NCBI GenBank assembly: GCA_905215945.1
Contig: CAJMRZ010000059.1
Coordinates: forward strand, 1 to 8,106
Reading direction: 5' to 3'
DNA: 8,106 nucleotides
DNA from: an uncultured bacterium
GTDB lineage: Bacteria > Actinomycetota > Coriobacteriia > Coriobacteriales > Coriobacteriaceae
Below the pieces are notes generated by a model. That model saw only the letters and a program-made list of their open reading frames with translations, was not told where the DNA came from and ran no database searches. Position numbers and translations under genes: made by a program. Below, piece by piece: positions 1 through 5,851 of this stretch; the first letter of the stretch is position 1, and the number at the start of each line of letters is the position of its first letter.

Positions 1-649
1 CGACGTTTCGGTCGCCGAGCTCACCCTTGGCCTGACCATCGACGTGTTGCGCAAGGTGGGCGCCGCCGATGCCGCCGTCCGCAGCGGCAAGACGAGCGCC
101 GGCCTAATGGGCACCGAGATCCGCGACAAGACCGTGGGTATCGTGGGCTGCGGTAAGATCGGCTGCGCCACGGGTCGCCTCTTTAAGGCCTTTGGCGCCC
201 GCGTGCTGGGATATGCCCGCCACGAGCATCCCGAGGCAGCCGAGGCCGGCATTGAGCAGGTTTCGCTCGAGCAGTTGCTCGCCGAGTCCGATATCGTAAG
301 CCTGCACCTACCTAACAATGACACCACGCGCAAGAGCTTTGGCACCGAGCAGTTCGCCCAGATGAAGGACGGTGCCGTCTTTATCAACTGCGCCCGCGGT
401 GCCATCGTGGATAACGATGCCCTTGCCCAGGCACTCAACGACGATAAGCTCGCCGGTGCCGGCATCGACGTCTTTGATATGGAGCCGCCCATCCCCACCG
501 ACTACGCGCTCGTCAACGCCAAGAACTTCACCTTCACGCCACATGTAGGCTTCCTTACGCACGAGGCCATGCAGCGCCGCGCCAAGATTGAGTTCGACAA
601 CGTCGTCGCCTACGTCGAGGGTCGCGCGCAAAACGTTTGCGAGCTGTAG
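1..649 (+). CDS. D-isomer-specific 2-hydroxyacid dehydrogenase (C-terminal part; start lies before the window)
   Basis: This enzyme family reduces 2-oxoacids to D-2-hydroxyacids, or the reverse, with a nicotinamide cofactor in the cytosol. The open frame runs in from the left edge (first full codon at position 2) and shows 215 residues of a family usually about 310-330 long, so roughly the first third is missing. The visible start, DVSVAELTLGL, is the usual entry to the NAD-binding domain. The Rossmann loop GCGKIG follows at visible residues 49-54. The classical catalytic triad is complete: Arg in NCARGAIVD (codon 395-397), Glu in DVFDMEPP (482-484) and His in TPHVGF (542-544). The residue after strand beta-2 that is normally Asp in NAD-specific members sits in GYARHEH, without an acid and with a nearby Arg, so NADPH use is possible. 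The substrate cannot be told; phosphoglycerate, hydroxypyruvate or lactate-type activities all fit. The gene converges with gldA across a 131-bp gap holding two hairpins. Confidence 0.9.
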   Translation, partial: DVSVAELTLGLTIDVLRKVGAADAAVRSGKTSAGLMGTEIRDKTVGIVGCGKIGCATGRLFKAFGARVLGYARHEHPEAAEAGIEQVSLEQLLAESDIVSLHLPNNDTTRKSFGTEQFAQMKDGAVFINCARGAIVDNDALAQALNDDKLAGAGIDVFDMEPPIPTDYALVNAKNFTFTPHVGFLTHEAMQRRAKIEFDNVVAYVEGRAQNVCEL

Positions 650-655
650 TCAAAC

Positions 656-699
656 GAGGGCGGGGCAAAACCTCATCGCAGGCCTACCCCGCCTTCTTT
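656..699 (+). terminator. Probable intrinsic terminator of the 2-hydroxyacid dehydrogenase gene
   Basis: A GC-rich stem pairs 656-665 with 687-696 (core GGCGGGG with CCCCGCC, one G-T pair) across a 21-nt loop that contains a further short CCT/AGG pairing. It starts 7 bases after the stop codon and runs into TTCTTT. The T tract is interrupted, so termination may be partial. Confidence 0.6.
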
Positions 700-732
700 G
701 GTTCAACTAACCTGACCCCTTTGCACCATAGC

Positions 733-768
733 AAAAAGGGGCAAAGCCATCTGCTGGCTTTGCCCCTT
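733..768 (-). terminator. Intrinsic terminator of gldA (hairpin also readable from the plus strand)
   Basis: A perfect 14-bp stem (736-749 with 755-768, arms AAGGGGCAAAGCCA and TGGCTTTGCCCCTT) encloses a 5-nt loop. Read on the minus strand, the stem is followed at once by a run of five T (737-733, shared with the stem end), 12 bases beyond the gldA stop. On the plus strand it is followed by CCTTACC, a poor U-tract, so it mainly serves gldA but could back up the convergent gene. Confidence 0.85.
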
Positions 769-780
769 CCTTACCTAAGT

Positions 781-1881
781 TTACTCATCCATAAGGTAGT
801 AGTGACCCAGTGCGTCGGCACCCAGGATGGCGTTTGCGACCATCTCGGGCGTCACCTCAAACGGCATGTTGCACATGGTGTCCTCGGGCGCGCACGCGGC
901 CTCGGCAACAATCATGGCCTGCTCGCGCGTAAGCTCGGCAACGCCAAGTTCCTTCATCGTAACCGGCAGGCCCAGCTCAATGCAGAAGCCCAAGACTTCC
1001 TCGAGCTTCTCGGTCGGGGCATCCTCGAGTACCAGCTGGACGATAGTGCCAAAGGCGACCTTCTCGCCGTGATACATGCCGTGGCACTCGGGCAGCATCG
1101 TCAGGCCATTGTGGATGGCATGAGCAGCAGCAAGGCCCGAGCTCTCAAAGCCAATGCCGGAGAGCAGCGTGTTTGCCTCGATGATGTGCTCCACGGCAGG
1201 CGTCAGCGCACCCTTCTCCAACGCGACCTTGGCCTTCACGCCATCGGCCATAAGCGTCTCGTAGCAGAGCTTGGCGAGTGCCAGACCAGCCATACCGCCC
1301 TTGCCGCCGGCGCAAGTGCCACCGTCGGAATCATGCGTCGCCTGGGCCTCAAAGTAGGTTGCGAGCGCATCGCCCATACCGGAAACCGTCAGGCGCACCG
1401 GGCTCGCCGCGATAACCGTCGTATCCATCAGGACAATGTTGGGGTTTGCCTTAAGGAACAGGTACTTATCGAACTGGCCGTCATCGGTGTAGAGCACCGA
1501 AAGTGCCGAGCACGGTGCATCGGTCGAGGCGATGGTGGGGCAAATGATAACCGGGGACTCCAGGTAATAGGCGACGGCCTTCGCGGTGTCGAGGATCTTG
1601 CCGCCACCGACGCCGACGATGATGTCGCAACCGTTGCCGCGAGCGAGCGCAACCAAACGGTCGACCTCGCCCTTGGAGCACTCGCCGTTAAAGTCCTCAA
1701 ACAGCAGCTCGGCTTTAGCCTCGGCAAAGCCGCCCTCGATCTTGGCACCGACGCGCTTCTTGCCCGAAGGCGTCACGATGACGAGGGCCTTAGCACCGAG
1801 CGGCTCGACATAGGAGCCGAGCTTGGCCAGCTCGTCCGGGCCCTGGATGTACTTGCTGGGGCTATTGAAAATTGCAGCCAT
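781..1881 (-). CDS. gldA: Glycerol dehydrogenase
   Basis: This 366-residue cytosolic enzyme oxidises glycerol to dihydroxyacetone with NAD+, or runs in reverse. It belongs to the metal-dependent (type III) alcohol dehydrogenase superfamily, and its length matches characterised GldA proteins. The N-terminal nucleotide-binding domain carries the glycine loop GVGGGKILDTAK (90-101), followed by the GldA-typical PTIASTDAPCSALSVLY (115-131), which includes the substrate-side Asp121. The C-terminal helical domain supplies the three expected zinc ligands: Asp171 in SGMGDALATYFEA, His254 in AAAHAIHNGL and His271 in CHGMYHGEK. The ATG at 1881 has only a weak purine-rich site ahead of it. It lies 76 bases beyond the end of the alcohol dehydrogenase gene, just after that gene's terminator T tract, so expression may come from readthrough. 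Function is confident by family; direction in vivo (glycerol use or dihydroxyacetone reduction) is not shown. Confidence 0.95.
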   Translation of the reverse strand: MAAIFNSPSKYIQGPDELAKLGSYVEPLGAKALVIVTPSGKKRVGAKIEGGFAEAKAELLFEDFNGECSKGEVDRLVALARGNGCDIIVGVGGGKILDTAKAVAYYLESPVIICPTIASTDAPCSALSVLYTDDGQFDKYLFLKANPNIVLMDTTVIAASPVRLTVSGMGDALATYFEAQATHDSDGGTCAGGKGGMAGLALAKLCYETLMADGVKAKVALEKGALTPAVEHIIEANTLLSGIGFESSGLAAAHAIHNGLTMLPECHGMYHGEKVAFGTIVQLVLEDAPTEKLEEVLGFCIELGLPVTMKELGVAELTREQAMIVAEAACAPEDTMCNMPFEVTPEMVANAILGADALGHYYLMDE

Positions 1882-1900
1882 AACTATCCCATTCTCTAAA

Positions 1901-1943
1901 AGAAAAAAGAAAGGGGCTCCGTACGGATACGTGCGGAGCCCCT
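1901..1943 (-). terminator. Intrinsic terminator between the alcohol dehydrogenase gene and gldA
   Basis: A near-perfect 13-bp stem (1913-1925 with 1930-1942; arms begin GGGGCTCCG and end CGGAGCCCC, one G-T pair) is capped by a GATA tetraloop. On the minus strand it is followed by TTTCTTTTTTCT. It starts 22 bases after the alcohol dehydrogenase stop and ends about 20-30 bases before the gldA start codon, so it sits within the gldA leader. Confidence 0.9.
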
Positions 1944-1964
1944 CGTTACGATAACAAGAGTCGA

Positions 1965-3188
1965 TTAGAAATCGATGTCGGTGTCGTAGTAGCAGGCCTT
2001 GAGAATCTTCTCGAAGTCGGCAGCCTTGGTCTCACGCGGGTTCTCGGGCGTGCAGGCGTCCTGCTCGGCGTTCGCGGCGATCTCGGGGAGCTTCGCGAGG
2101 AACTCCTCCTCGGAAACCATCTGCGGGTTCTCGGCGTCGACCTTCACGCCGCCATTCGCGTAATCCTTGATGGACTGCGGAATGTTGAGCTGGTCGTTGA
2201 GGTCGCGAATCTTCTGGACGAGCGCAGCGATGAGCTCCTCGTTGGTCTCGCCGGGAAGGTGCAGGATCTCCTTGGCCACGTAAGCGTAACGCTCGGCAGC
2301 ACGCGGGTCCTTGGAGTTCCACTGGATGACCTTGCCAAGGTACATAGCGTTAGCAGCACCGTGGATGATGTGACCGTTCTCGAAGGCAGCACCGGTCTTG
2401 TGAGCCATGGAGTGGACGATGCCGAGCAGGCCCGAGGAGAAGGCGATACCGGCGATGCACTGAGCCTCGTGCATGTGCTGACGGGCCTCATGGTCGCCAG
2501 CATAGGACTTGGGCAGCCACTCGACGATCTCGCGGATGCCGTGCAGAGCGTTGGCGTCGGTGAACATAGAGGCGCAGGTGGAAACGTAGGCCTCCATGCA
2601 GTGGGTCAGAGCATCCATGCCGGTGTGAGCGCACAGCTTGGCGGGCATGGTGTAGGTGAGCTCCGGGTCGACGATGGCGACATCAGGGGTGATGTTGAAG
2701 TCGGCCAGCGGGTACTTGATGCCCTTGGCGTAGTCGGTGATGACGGAGAAGGCAGTGACCTCGGTAGCGGTGCCGGAGGTAGAGGAAATGGCGCAGAAGT
2801 GAGCCTTCTGACGCAGCTCGGGGAAGCTGAACGGCTGGATGATGTTATCGAAGGACTCCTCGGGATACTCGTAGAAGACCCACATGGCCTTAGCGGCATC
2901 GATGGGCGAGCCGCCGCCGATGGCGATAATCCAGTCGGGCTCGAACTCGCGCATGGCCTCGGCGCCCTTCATGACCGTCTCGATGGACGGGTCGGACTCG
3001 ACGCCCTCGAACAGCTTGACCTCGAAACCGCCTTCCTTAAGGTCGTTCTCGACGTCCTGCAGGAACCCGCCGCGGCGCATAGAGCTGCCGCCAGAAACGA
3101 TGATGGCCTTCTTGCCCTTGAGGTTCTTCACCTCGTGGCGAGCGCCCTCACCAAAGTACAGATCGCGAGGATTGGTAAAACGTCCCAT
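1965..3188 (-). CDS. Iron-containing alcohol dehydrogenase
   Basis: This 407-residue cytosolic NAD(P)H-dependent enzyme interconverts aldehydes and alcohols, probably reducing aldehydes in fermentation. The cofactor loop is AIGGGSPIDAAKAMW (89-103). STSGTATEVTAFSVITD (136-152) and the C-terminal DACTPENPRE (377-386) are typical of the butanol-dehydrogenase and AdhE-like branch. Metal ligands are Asp192 and His196 in GMDALTHCMEAY, His259 in GIVHSMAH (with the conserved His263), and His276 in HIIHGAANA. The start chosen is the ATG at 3188, because AGGAGG lies six bases upstream. The open frame continues 17 codons further, but that stretch (MLRYIRKSKRG...) is upstream of the ribosome site and unlike the family. 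Lysine codons are almost all AAG and the ribosome site is strong, suggesting high expression. gldA follows on the same strand. The substrate cannot be fixed from sequence; 1,3-propanediol, butanol or ethanol dehydrogenase activities are all possible. Confidence 0.93.
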   Translation of the reverse strand: MGRFTNPRDLYFGEGARHEVKNLKGKKAIIVSGGSSMRRGGFLQDVENDLKEGGFEVKLFEGVESDPSIETVMKGAEAMREFEPDWIIAIGGGSPIDAAKAMWVFYEYPEESFDNIIQPFSFPELRQKAHFCAISSTSGTATEVTAFSVITDYAKGIKYPLADFNITPDVAIVDPELTYTMPAKLCAHTGMDALTHCMEAYVSTCASMFTDANALHGIREIVEWLPKSYAGDHEARQHMHEAQCIAGIAFSSGLLGIVHSMAHKTGAAFENGHIIHGAANAMYLGKVIQWNSKDPRAAERYAYVAKEILHLPGETNEELIAALVQKIRDLNDQLNIPQSIKDYANGGVKVDAENPQMVSEEEFLAKLPEIAANAEQDACTPENPRETKAADFEKILKACYYDTDIDF

Positions 3189-3193
3189 ACTGT

Positions 3194-3200
3194 GCCTCCT
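3194..3200 (-). promoter_or_regulatory. Strong ribosome binding site that fixes the alcohol dehydrogenase start
   Basis: On the minus strand TAGGAGGCACAGTATG places a full AGGAGG six bases before the ATG at 3188. This decides against the 17-codon-longer open frame. Confidence 0.9.
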
Positions 3201-3228
3201 AAACAAGCCCCTCTTAGACTTGCGTATA

Positions 3229-3255
3229 TAACGGAGCACCCGATTGGCTCCGTTA
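3229..3255 (-). promoter_or_regulatory. Leader hairpin 1 upstream of adh (perfect inverted repeat)
   Basis: TAACGGAGC (3229-3237) and GCTCCGTTA (3247-3255) form a perfect 9-bp stem around a 9-nt loop, 41 bases before the adh start codon. It has no following T tract on the minus strand (TATACGCAAG follows), so it is not an ordinary terminator. It could be an mRNA-stabilising or regulatory leader hairpin, or a protein-binding operator. Confidence 0.5.
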
Positions 3256-3266
3256 GGACCATTTTG

Positions 3267-3290
3267 TGCGTCGCCGGCGATAGCGACGCA
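3267..3290 (-). promoter_or_regulatory. Leader hairpin 2 upstream of adh (perfect inverted repeat)
   Basis: TGCGTCGC (3267-3274) and GCGACGCA (3283-3290) form a perfect 8-bp GC-rich stem around an 8-nt loop, only 11 bases from the other leader hairpin. No U-tract follows on either strand. The role is unknown; the same two explanations (folded RNA leader or operator) apply. Confidence 0.5.
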
Positions 3291-3323
3291 ATGTCTAAAC
3301 GTCTCAACGCTCAGACAAACACT

Positions 3324-3329
3324 ATTTTA
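3324..3329 (-). promoter_or_regulatory. Candidate -10 box for adh
   Basis: The minus strand reads GGTAAAATAGTG, with TAAAAT close to the TATAAT consensus. The hexamer 17 bases upstream (GAATAA) is a poor -35, so an activator may be needed or the call may be wrong. If correct, transcription would begin near 3316-3318 and give a leader of about 130 nt containing both hairpins. Confidence 0.3.
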
Positions 3330-3372
3330 CCGTTCTGGTTGGTCATTTATTCACCTAAAGCCAACAATGATG

Positions 3373-3437
3373 AAACGTTTTTTCTATCCCTGAAGACCCT
3401 TGTGGGGCATTCATACTCCCAAGCTGGGCAAACGTTT
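3373..3437. promoter_or_regulatory. Pair of AAACGTTT palindromes upstream of adh (possible LacI/GalR-type operators)
   Basis: The 8-bp palindrome AAACGTTT occurs at 3373-3380 (context TGAAACGTTTTTTC) and 3430-3437 (context GCAAACGTTTTATC), 57 bases apart. Both sit upstream of the candidate adh -10 box. A central CG flanked by A and T runs is the hallmark of operators bound by LacI/GalR-family regulators such as PurR and CcpA. No regulator gene is in the window, so this is inference from the motif. Confidence 0.35.
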
Positions 3438-3630
3438 TATCAGGGTTGACCACATATCCCGGGTAGGACTGTGCCCCTCCAAAATGTGCCCCGTTCGCCG
3501 CCAAAAATCGACCGTTTGCGGCACCGTAATACCACTCGGTCGTCCAAGGTGCCGACATTTGTGCGACATCCGTCTTCGTGGTGCAAAGGTGCAAGTCCAA
3601 GTGCGGCACCCCCGGTGTGCCACATGCGGG

Positions 3631-3650
3631 TAAACTAGACCTTTATATAG
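3631..3650 (+). promoter_or_regulatory. Candidate promoter of the rightward three-gene operon
   Basis: Two overlapping -10-like boxes, TAAACT (3631-3636) and TATATA (3644-3649), lie in a short AT-rich patch 37-55 bases before the first start codon. No convincing -35 box is present at the matching distance. The position just ahead of the ribosome site and the sharp AT shift support it. Confidence 0.35.
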
Positions 3651-3674
3651 AGACATTTGAACCCTAACCGCAGC

Positions 3675-3682
3675 AAAGGAGG
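3675..3682 (+). promoter_or_regulatory. Strong ribosome binding site of the first operon gene
   Basis: AAAGGAGG ends four bases before the ATG at 3687. It selects this start over an in-frame ATG-less extension beginning ten codons upstream at 3657. Confidence 0.85.
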
Positions 3683-3686
3683 CCCC

Positions 3687-4763
3687 ATGGCATTCGATCC
3701 CATTCAAGAGGATTGCCATCGCCTCGTTCTTGAGGCCTTGCGCCGCGACAATATCCCGCTCACCGACGGCCCCGCCGTCGAGCGTCTGATGGAGCAATTC
3801 ACCCGCAACCCCGCGCCGCTCATCGTGCACGATCGCGACCGCGCCGGGCACCTCATTGCCAAGGTGGTCGAGGCTGTCGACTACCGCATCCCTTTTATCC
3901 CCGACGACGCCCAGGCAGAGCAAGAAGAAGCCGCAGCCGAGAACATGCTCCGCGAGGCAGCCGCGCTCGATCCGGCCAACTGGGATGCCCAGCGCATGCT
4001 GACGGCCCTCAACGCCGAATCCAACGAGGAATACGTACAGTATCTGGTGTCCAAGTGCGACGAGGTGGAGCACGATTTGGCGCTCAAGATCGCCTCGGCG
4101 CAGGACCCCTACGAGCGTGAGGCCGCAGGCGACCTGACCCGCCGTCCCTACCTGCGCTGGCTTGCCGCCTTGGCATCGCGCGCGCTCATTAGCGGCCGCT
4201 ACCGCATGTCGCTGGATGCCGCGAATCGCAGCCTGGACTTTGCGCCCAACGACCCCGCTGGCGTCCGCCATACCGCGATGCTTGCCATGGCAAAGCTCGA
4301 ATACCCTGCCGAGGAGCTCAAGCGCTTTCGCTCCGCTCACTCCGTGCCGTACCTCGCGAATACCCCGCTGCGCCGCCGCCCCAAAGATGCAGAGCGCGAC
4401 TTGGACCCGTGGACGCTCATCGCGCTGATGAGCGCTGCCTGGCGCGAGCTGGACTACGAGGGCGCCGAGCACTATTTGCGCATCCTTGCGCGCTCGTGTC
4501 CGCACGCAGCCGAGGCACTCTACTTCCAAACCGAGTTTCCCGATGGCGTCTATGCCCGCGTCAACGTGGGTGCGGGCTCCACTGACGAGCTTGTCCTTGC
4601 GCTGTCCGAGGCGACGCCGGTACTGCAGGAGGGCCTGGGCGCCCCCGACAACGCCAGCTTTGCCGCCTGGGTCGCCACCAACGATATCGTGCGTTCCCAA
4701 ATCGATGAGCGCATCCTGCGGGCGGCCGAGCAAGGTTTGCCGTTTAAGGGAGGAGACCTCTAA
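3687..4763 (+). CDS. Uncharacterised TPR-like helical-repeat protein (paralog of the next gene)
   Basis: The protein has 358 residues, no signal peptide and no membrane segment, and looks like a cytoplasmic alpha-helical solenoid. I do not recognise a named family. Around residues 155-205 the pattern ISGRYRMSLDAANRSLDFAPNDPAGVRHTAMLAMAKLE reads as TPR-like helix pairs; the LDFAPNDPAGVR turn resembles the NPNDxxGVR turn of some TPR-like proteins. A second helical unit follows at DPWTLIALMSAAWRELDYEGAEHYLRILA (240-268), and an acidic Glu/Ala-rich segment lies at 74-95. Residues 155-205 and 241-271 align, nearly without gaps, with 173-222 and 247-277 of the downstream protein, so the two look like an old tandem duplication. 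A strong AAAGGAGG precedes the ATG. The stop overlaps the next start (TAATG), so the two are translationally coupled. It probably scaffolds protein contacts, but its function is unknown. Confidence 0.85.
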   Translation: MAFDPIQEDCHRLVLEALRRDNIPLTDGPAVERLMEQFTRNPAPLIVHDRDRAGHLIAKVVEAVDYRIPFIPDDAQAEQEEAAAENMLREAAALDPANWDAQRMLTALNAESNEEYVQYLVSKCDEVEHDLALKIASAQDPYEREAAGDLTRRPYLRWLAALASRALISGRYRMSLDAANRSLDFAPNDPAGVRHTAMLAMAKLEYPAEELKRFRSAHSVPYLANTPLRRRPKDAERDLDPWTLIALMSAAWRELDYEGAEHYLRILARSCPHAAEALYFQTEFPDGVYARVNVGAGSTDELVLALSEATPVLQEGLGAPDNASFAAWVATNDIVRSQIDERILRAAEQGLPFKGGDL

Positions 4764-5806
4764 TGGATCCGAGCGTCTACATCCCCGCCTACCTGGAGCG
4801 CGCCTACGTTGCGTCGCACCCCGAACTCACCGATGCAGCACGCGAGCTTGTCCATAACGACGTGAGCGTCAACCCTCATAAGTATGCGCAGACCGAGCAT
4901 GCCCAGGCACTGCTGTCCTATGCCGGCGTTCATCGCCACCTGCTCGACGAGCTCCATCGCATCGAGGACATGGGCAGCGATGAGGAGTTTGAGCAGACGC
5001 GCAATCGCCTGTTCGACGACACGCGCGATGAGCTGCTCAAGATCGTCCGCGTCGATGCGCTGGCCGTCGACGCGCAGCTGCTCGCCATCATCCTGGCCGA
5101 CACGCCCGTTGACGCCTGCCTGGGTGACCTGATGAAGCTCGAGGCGACCACGGCCGATTACCTGCAGCAAAGCGTGCCCGGGTTCGACATGGAAGCCCCG
5201 CACTACTGGGCCAACAAGGTGCTGACAGACAGCGTGACGGCGGCCGATCTCACCGTGAGCGAGCCGGCTCTTATCGGGTGGCTTCATACGCTCGAGGCCA
5301 TCTCGCAGCTGTGCATGGCGAGCGCCCGCTACCGCGCTGCCGCCAACTACGCCCGCCGCGTCCTTAAGGCAGAAGGCTATCCCACCCGAGCCGCAGGCAC
5401 CGTGTTGCTCGCCCTCGCTCGTCTGGAAGATCAGGACGGCTTTTTTGCCCTAGCCCACCAGCTCGAGGAAGAGATCGGGGCAGACGCACTCGAGAACTCT
5501 CCTTGGTATCTGCTCGCCCGCACGATTCTGCTGTTCAAAACGAACAAGATGCGCCCGGCGACACGCGCGCTGCGCGAGTTTGCTAACCGCTGCGAGGGCG
5601 GCGCGTTCTTCTTGCTGAACCCCATGTACCAGACGCCGTACCTTCCCTGCCGGCCCGAGCCACGCGATCCCTGGGATCTTTCGCACCAGGCCGTTTGGGA
5701 AGCGGACGGCATTATCTCGGATACCCCCGACTTTGCCCCCTGGGCCAATGCCTGCGAAGACGTATCGCAGCTTGCCCAGGAATTTGCGCGCCGCTACGGC
5801 TTTTAG
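4763..5806 (+). CDS. Uncharacterised TPR-like helical-repeat protein (paralog of the previous gene)
   Basis: This 347-residue protein has no signal peptide or transmembrane stretch and is probably cytoplasmic and all-helical. It shares the layout of the upstream protein. The segment LEAISQLCMASARYRAAANYARRVLKAEGYPTRAAGTVLLALARLE (177-222) matches the other protein's 159-205 in the L..A....SxRYR core. SPWYLLARTILLF...ATRALREFANRC (246-277) matches its 240-271, including Pro-Trp, Leu-Arg, Ala and Cys at the same spacing. The match continues with a DPWDL segment and a DFAPWANAC-like end. An internal acidic, helical stretch (62-95) could form a short coiled coil. The ATG sits in a TAATG overlap, with AGGAG seven bases upstream at 4751-4755. 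The fused murT-gatD gene begins 45 bases downstream with no terminator between, suggesting co-transcription. No enzymatic motif is visible; the role is unknown. Confidence 0.85.
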   Translation: MDPSVYIPAYLERAYVASHPELTDAARELVHNDVSVNPHKYAQTEHAQALLSYAGVHRHLLDELHRIEDMGSDEEFEQTRNRLFDDTRDELLKIVRVDALAVDAQLLAIILADTPVDACLGDLMKLEATTADYLQQSVPGFDMEAPHYWANKVLTDSVTAADLTVSEPALIGWLHTLEAISQLCMASARYRAAANYARRVLKAEGYPTRAAGTVLLALARLEDQDGFFALAHQLEEEIGADALENSPWYLLARTILLFKTNKMRPATRALREFANRCEGGAFFLLNPMYQTPYLPCRPEPRDPWDLSHQAVWEADGIISDTPDFAPWANACEDVSQLAQEFARRYGF

Positions 5807-5839
5807 CGACGCGATCGCCCCGACCATGTCATCTATGTT

Positions 5840-5844
5840 AGGAA
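5840..5844 (+). promoter_or_regulatory. Ribosome binding site of murT-gatD
   Basis: AGGAA lies seven bases before the ATG at 5852, supporting that start. The translated N-terminus then leads into the Mur-ligase domain, including MKIDPELLSDLA, without an oversized extension. Confidence 0.7.
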
Positions 5845-5851
5845 CGGCTTC

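Larger units (their letters stand above)
3189..3686. other. Divergent intergenic region between adh (left) and the helical-protein/murT-gatD operon (right)
   Basis: These 498 bases carry no gene I can support. The adh-proximal part (3189-3330) holds a long leader with two hairpins and an AT-rich -10-like box. The middle (3331-3445) is AT-rich and carries two AAACGTTT palindromes. The stretch 3446-3625 is GC-rich and repetitive: TGTGCCCC occurs twice 15 bases apart (3470-3477, 3485-3492), TGCGGCACC occurs twice (3517-3525, 3602-3610), and the inverted form GGTGCCG lies at 3548-3554. The end (3631-3686) holds the likely rightward promoter and a strong ribosome site. Short minus-strand frames here (for example 84 codons at 3355-3609) lack a ribosome site and are not called. 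Confidence 0.7.

Noticed and set aside
637..1899. Plus-strand 420-codon open frame opposite gldA
   Set aside because: It is an antisense shadow of a gene with all GldA zinc ligands; its translation is low-complexity, rich in His, Arg and Gly, and it has no ribosome site.
3189..3239. 17-codon N-terminal extension of the alcohol dehydrogenase
   Set aside because: It contains the AGGAGG site itself and part of a leader hairpin; the family N-terminus fits the ATG at 3188.
2259..3449. Plus-strand 396-codon open frame opposite adh
   Set aside because: Antisense to a well-supported alcohol dehydrogenase; the translation is a Gly/Asp/Val/Leu-rich stretch without recognisable motifs.
3355..3609. Minus-strand 84-codon open frame in the intergenic region
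   Set aside because: No ribosome site at its starts, it crosses the AAACGTTT palindromes, and its composition is not clearly coding. It may only be an open frame through a repeat.
3411..4733. Minus-strand 440-codon open frame, longer than the plus-strand gene it overlaps
   Set aside because: The plus-strand gene has a strong ribosome site, a TAATG coupling with the next gene and a paralog next door; the minus-strand frame has none of these and runs across the intergenic region.
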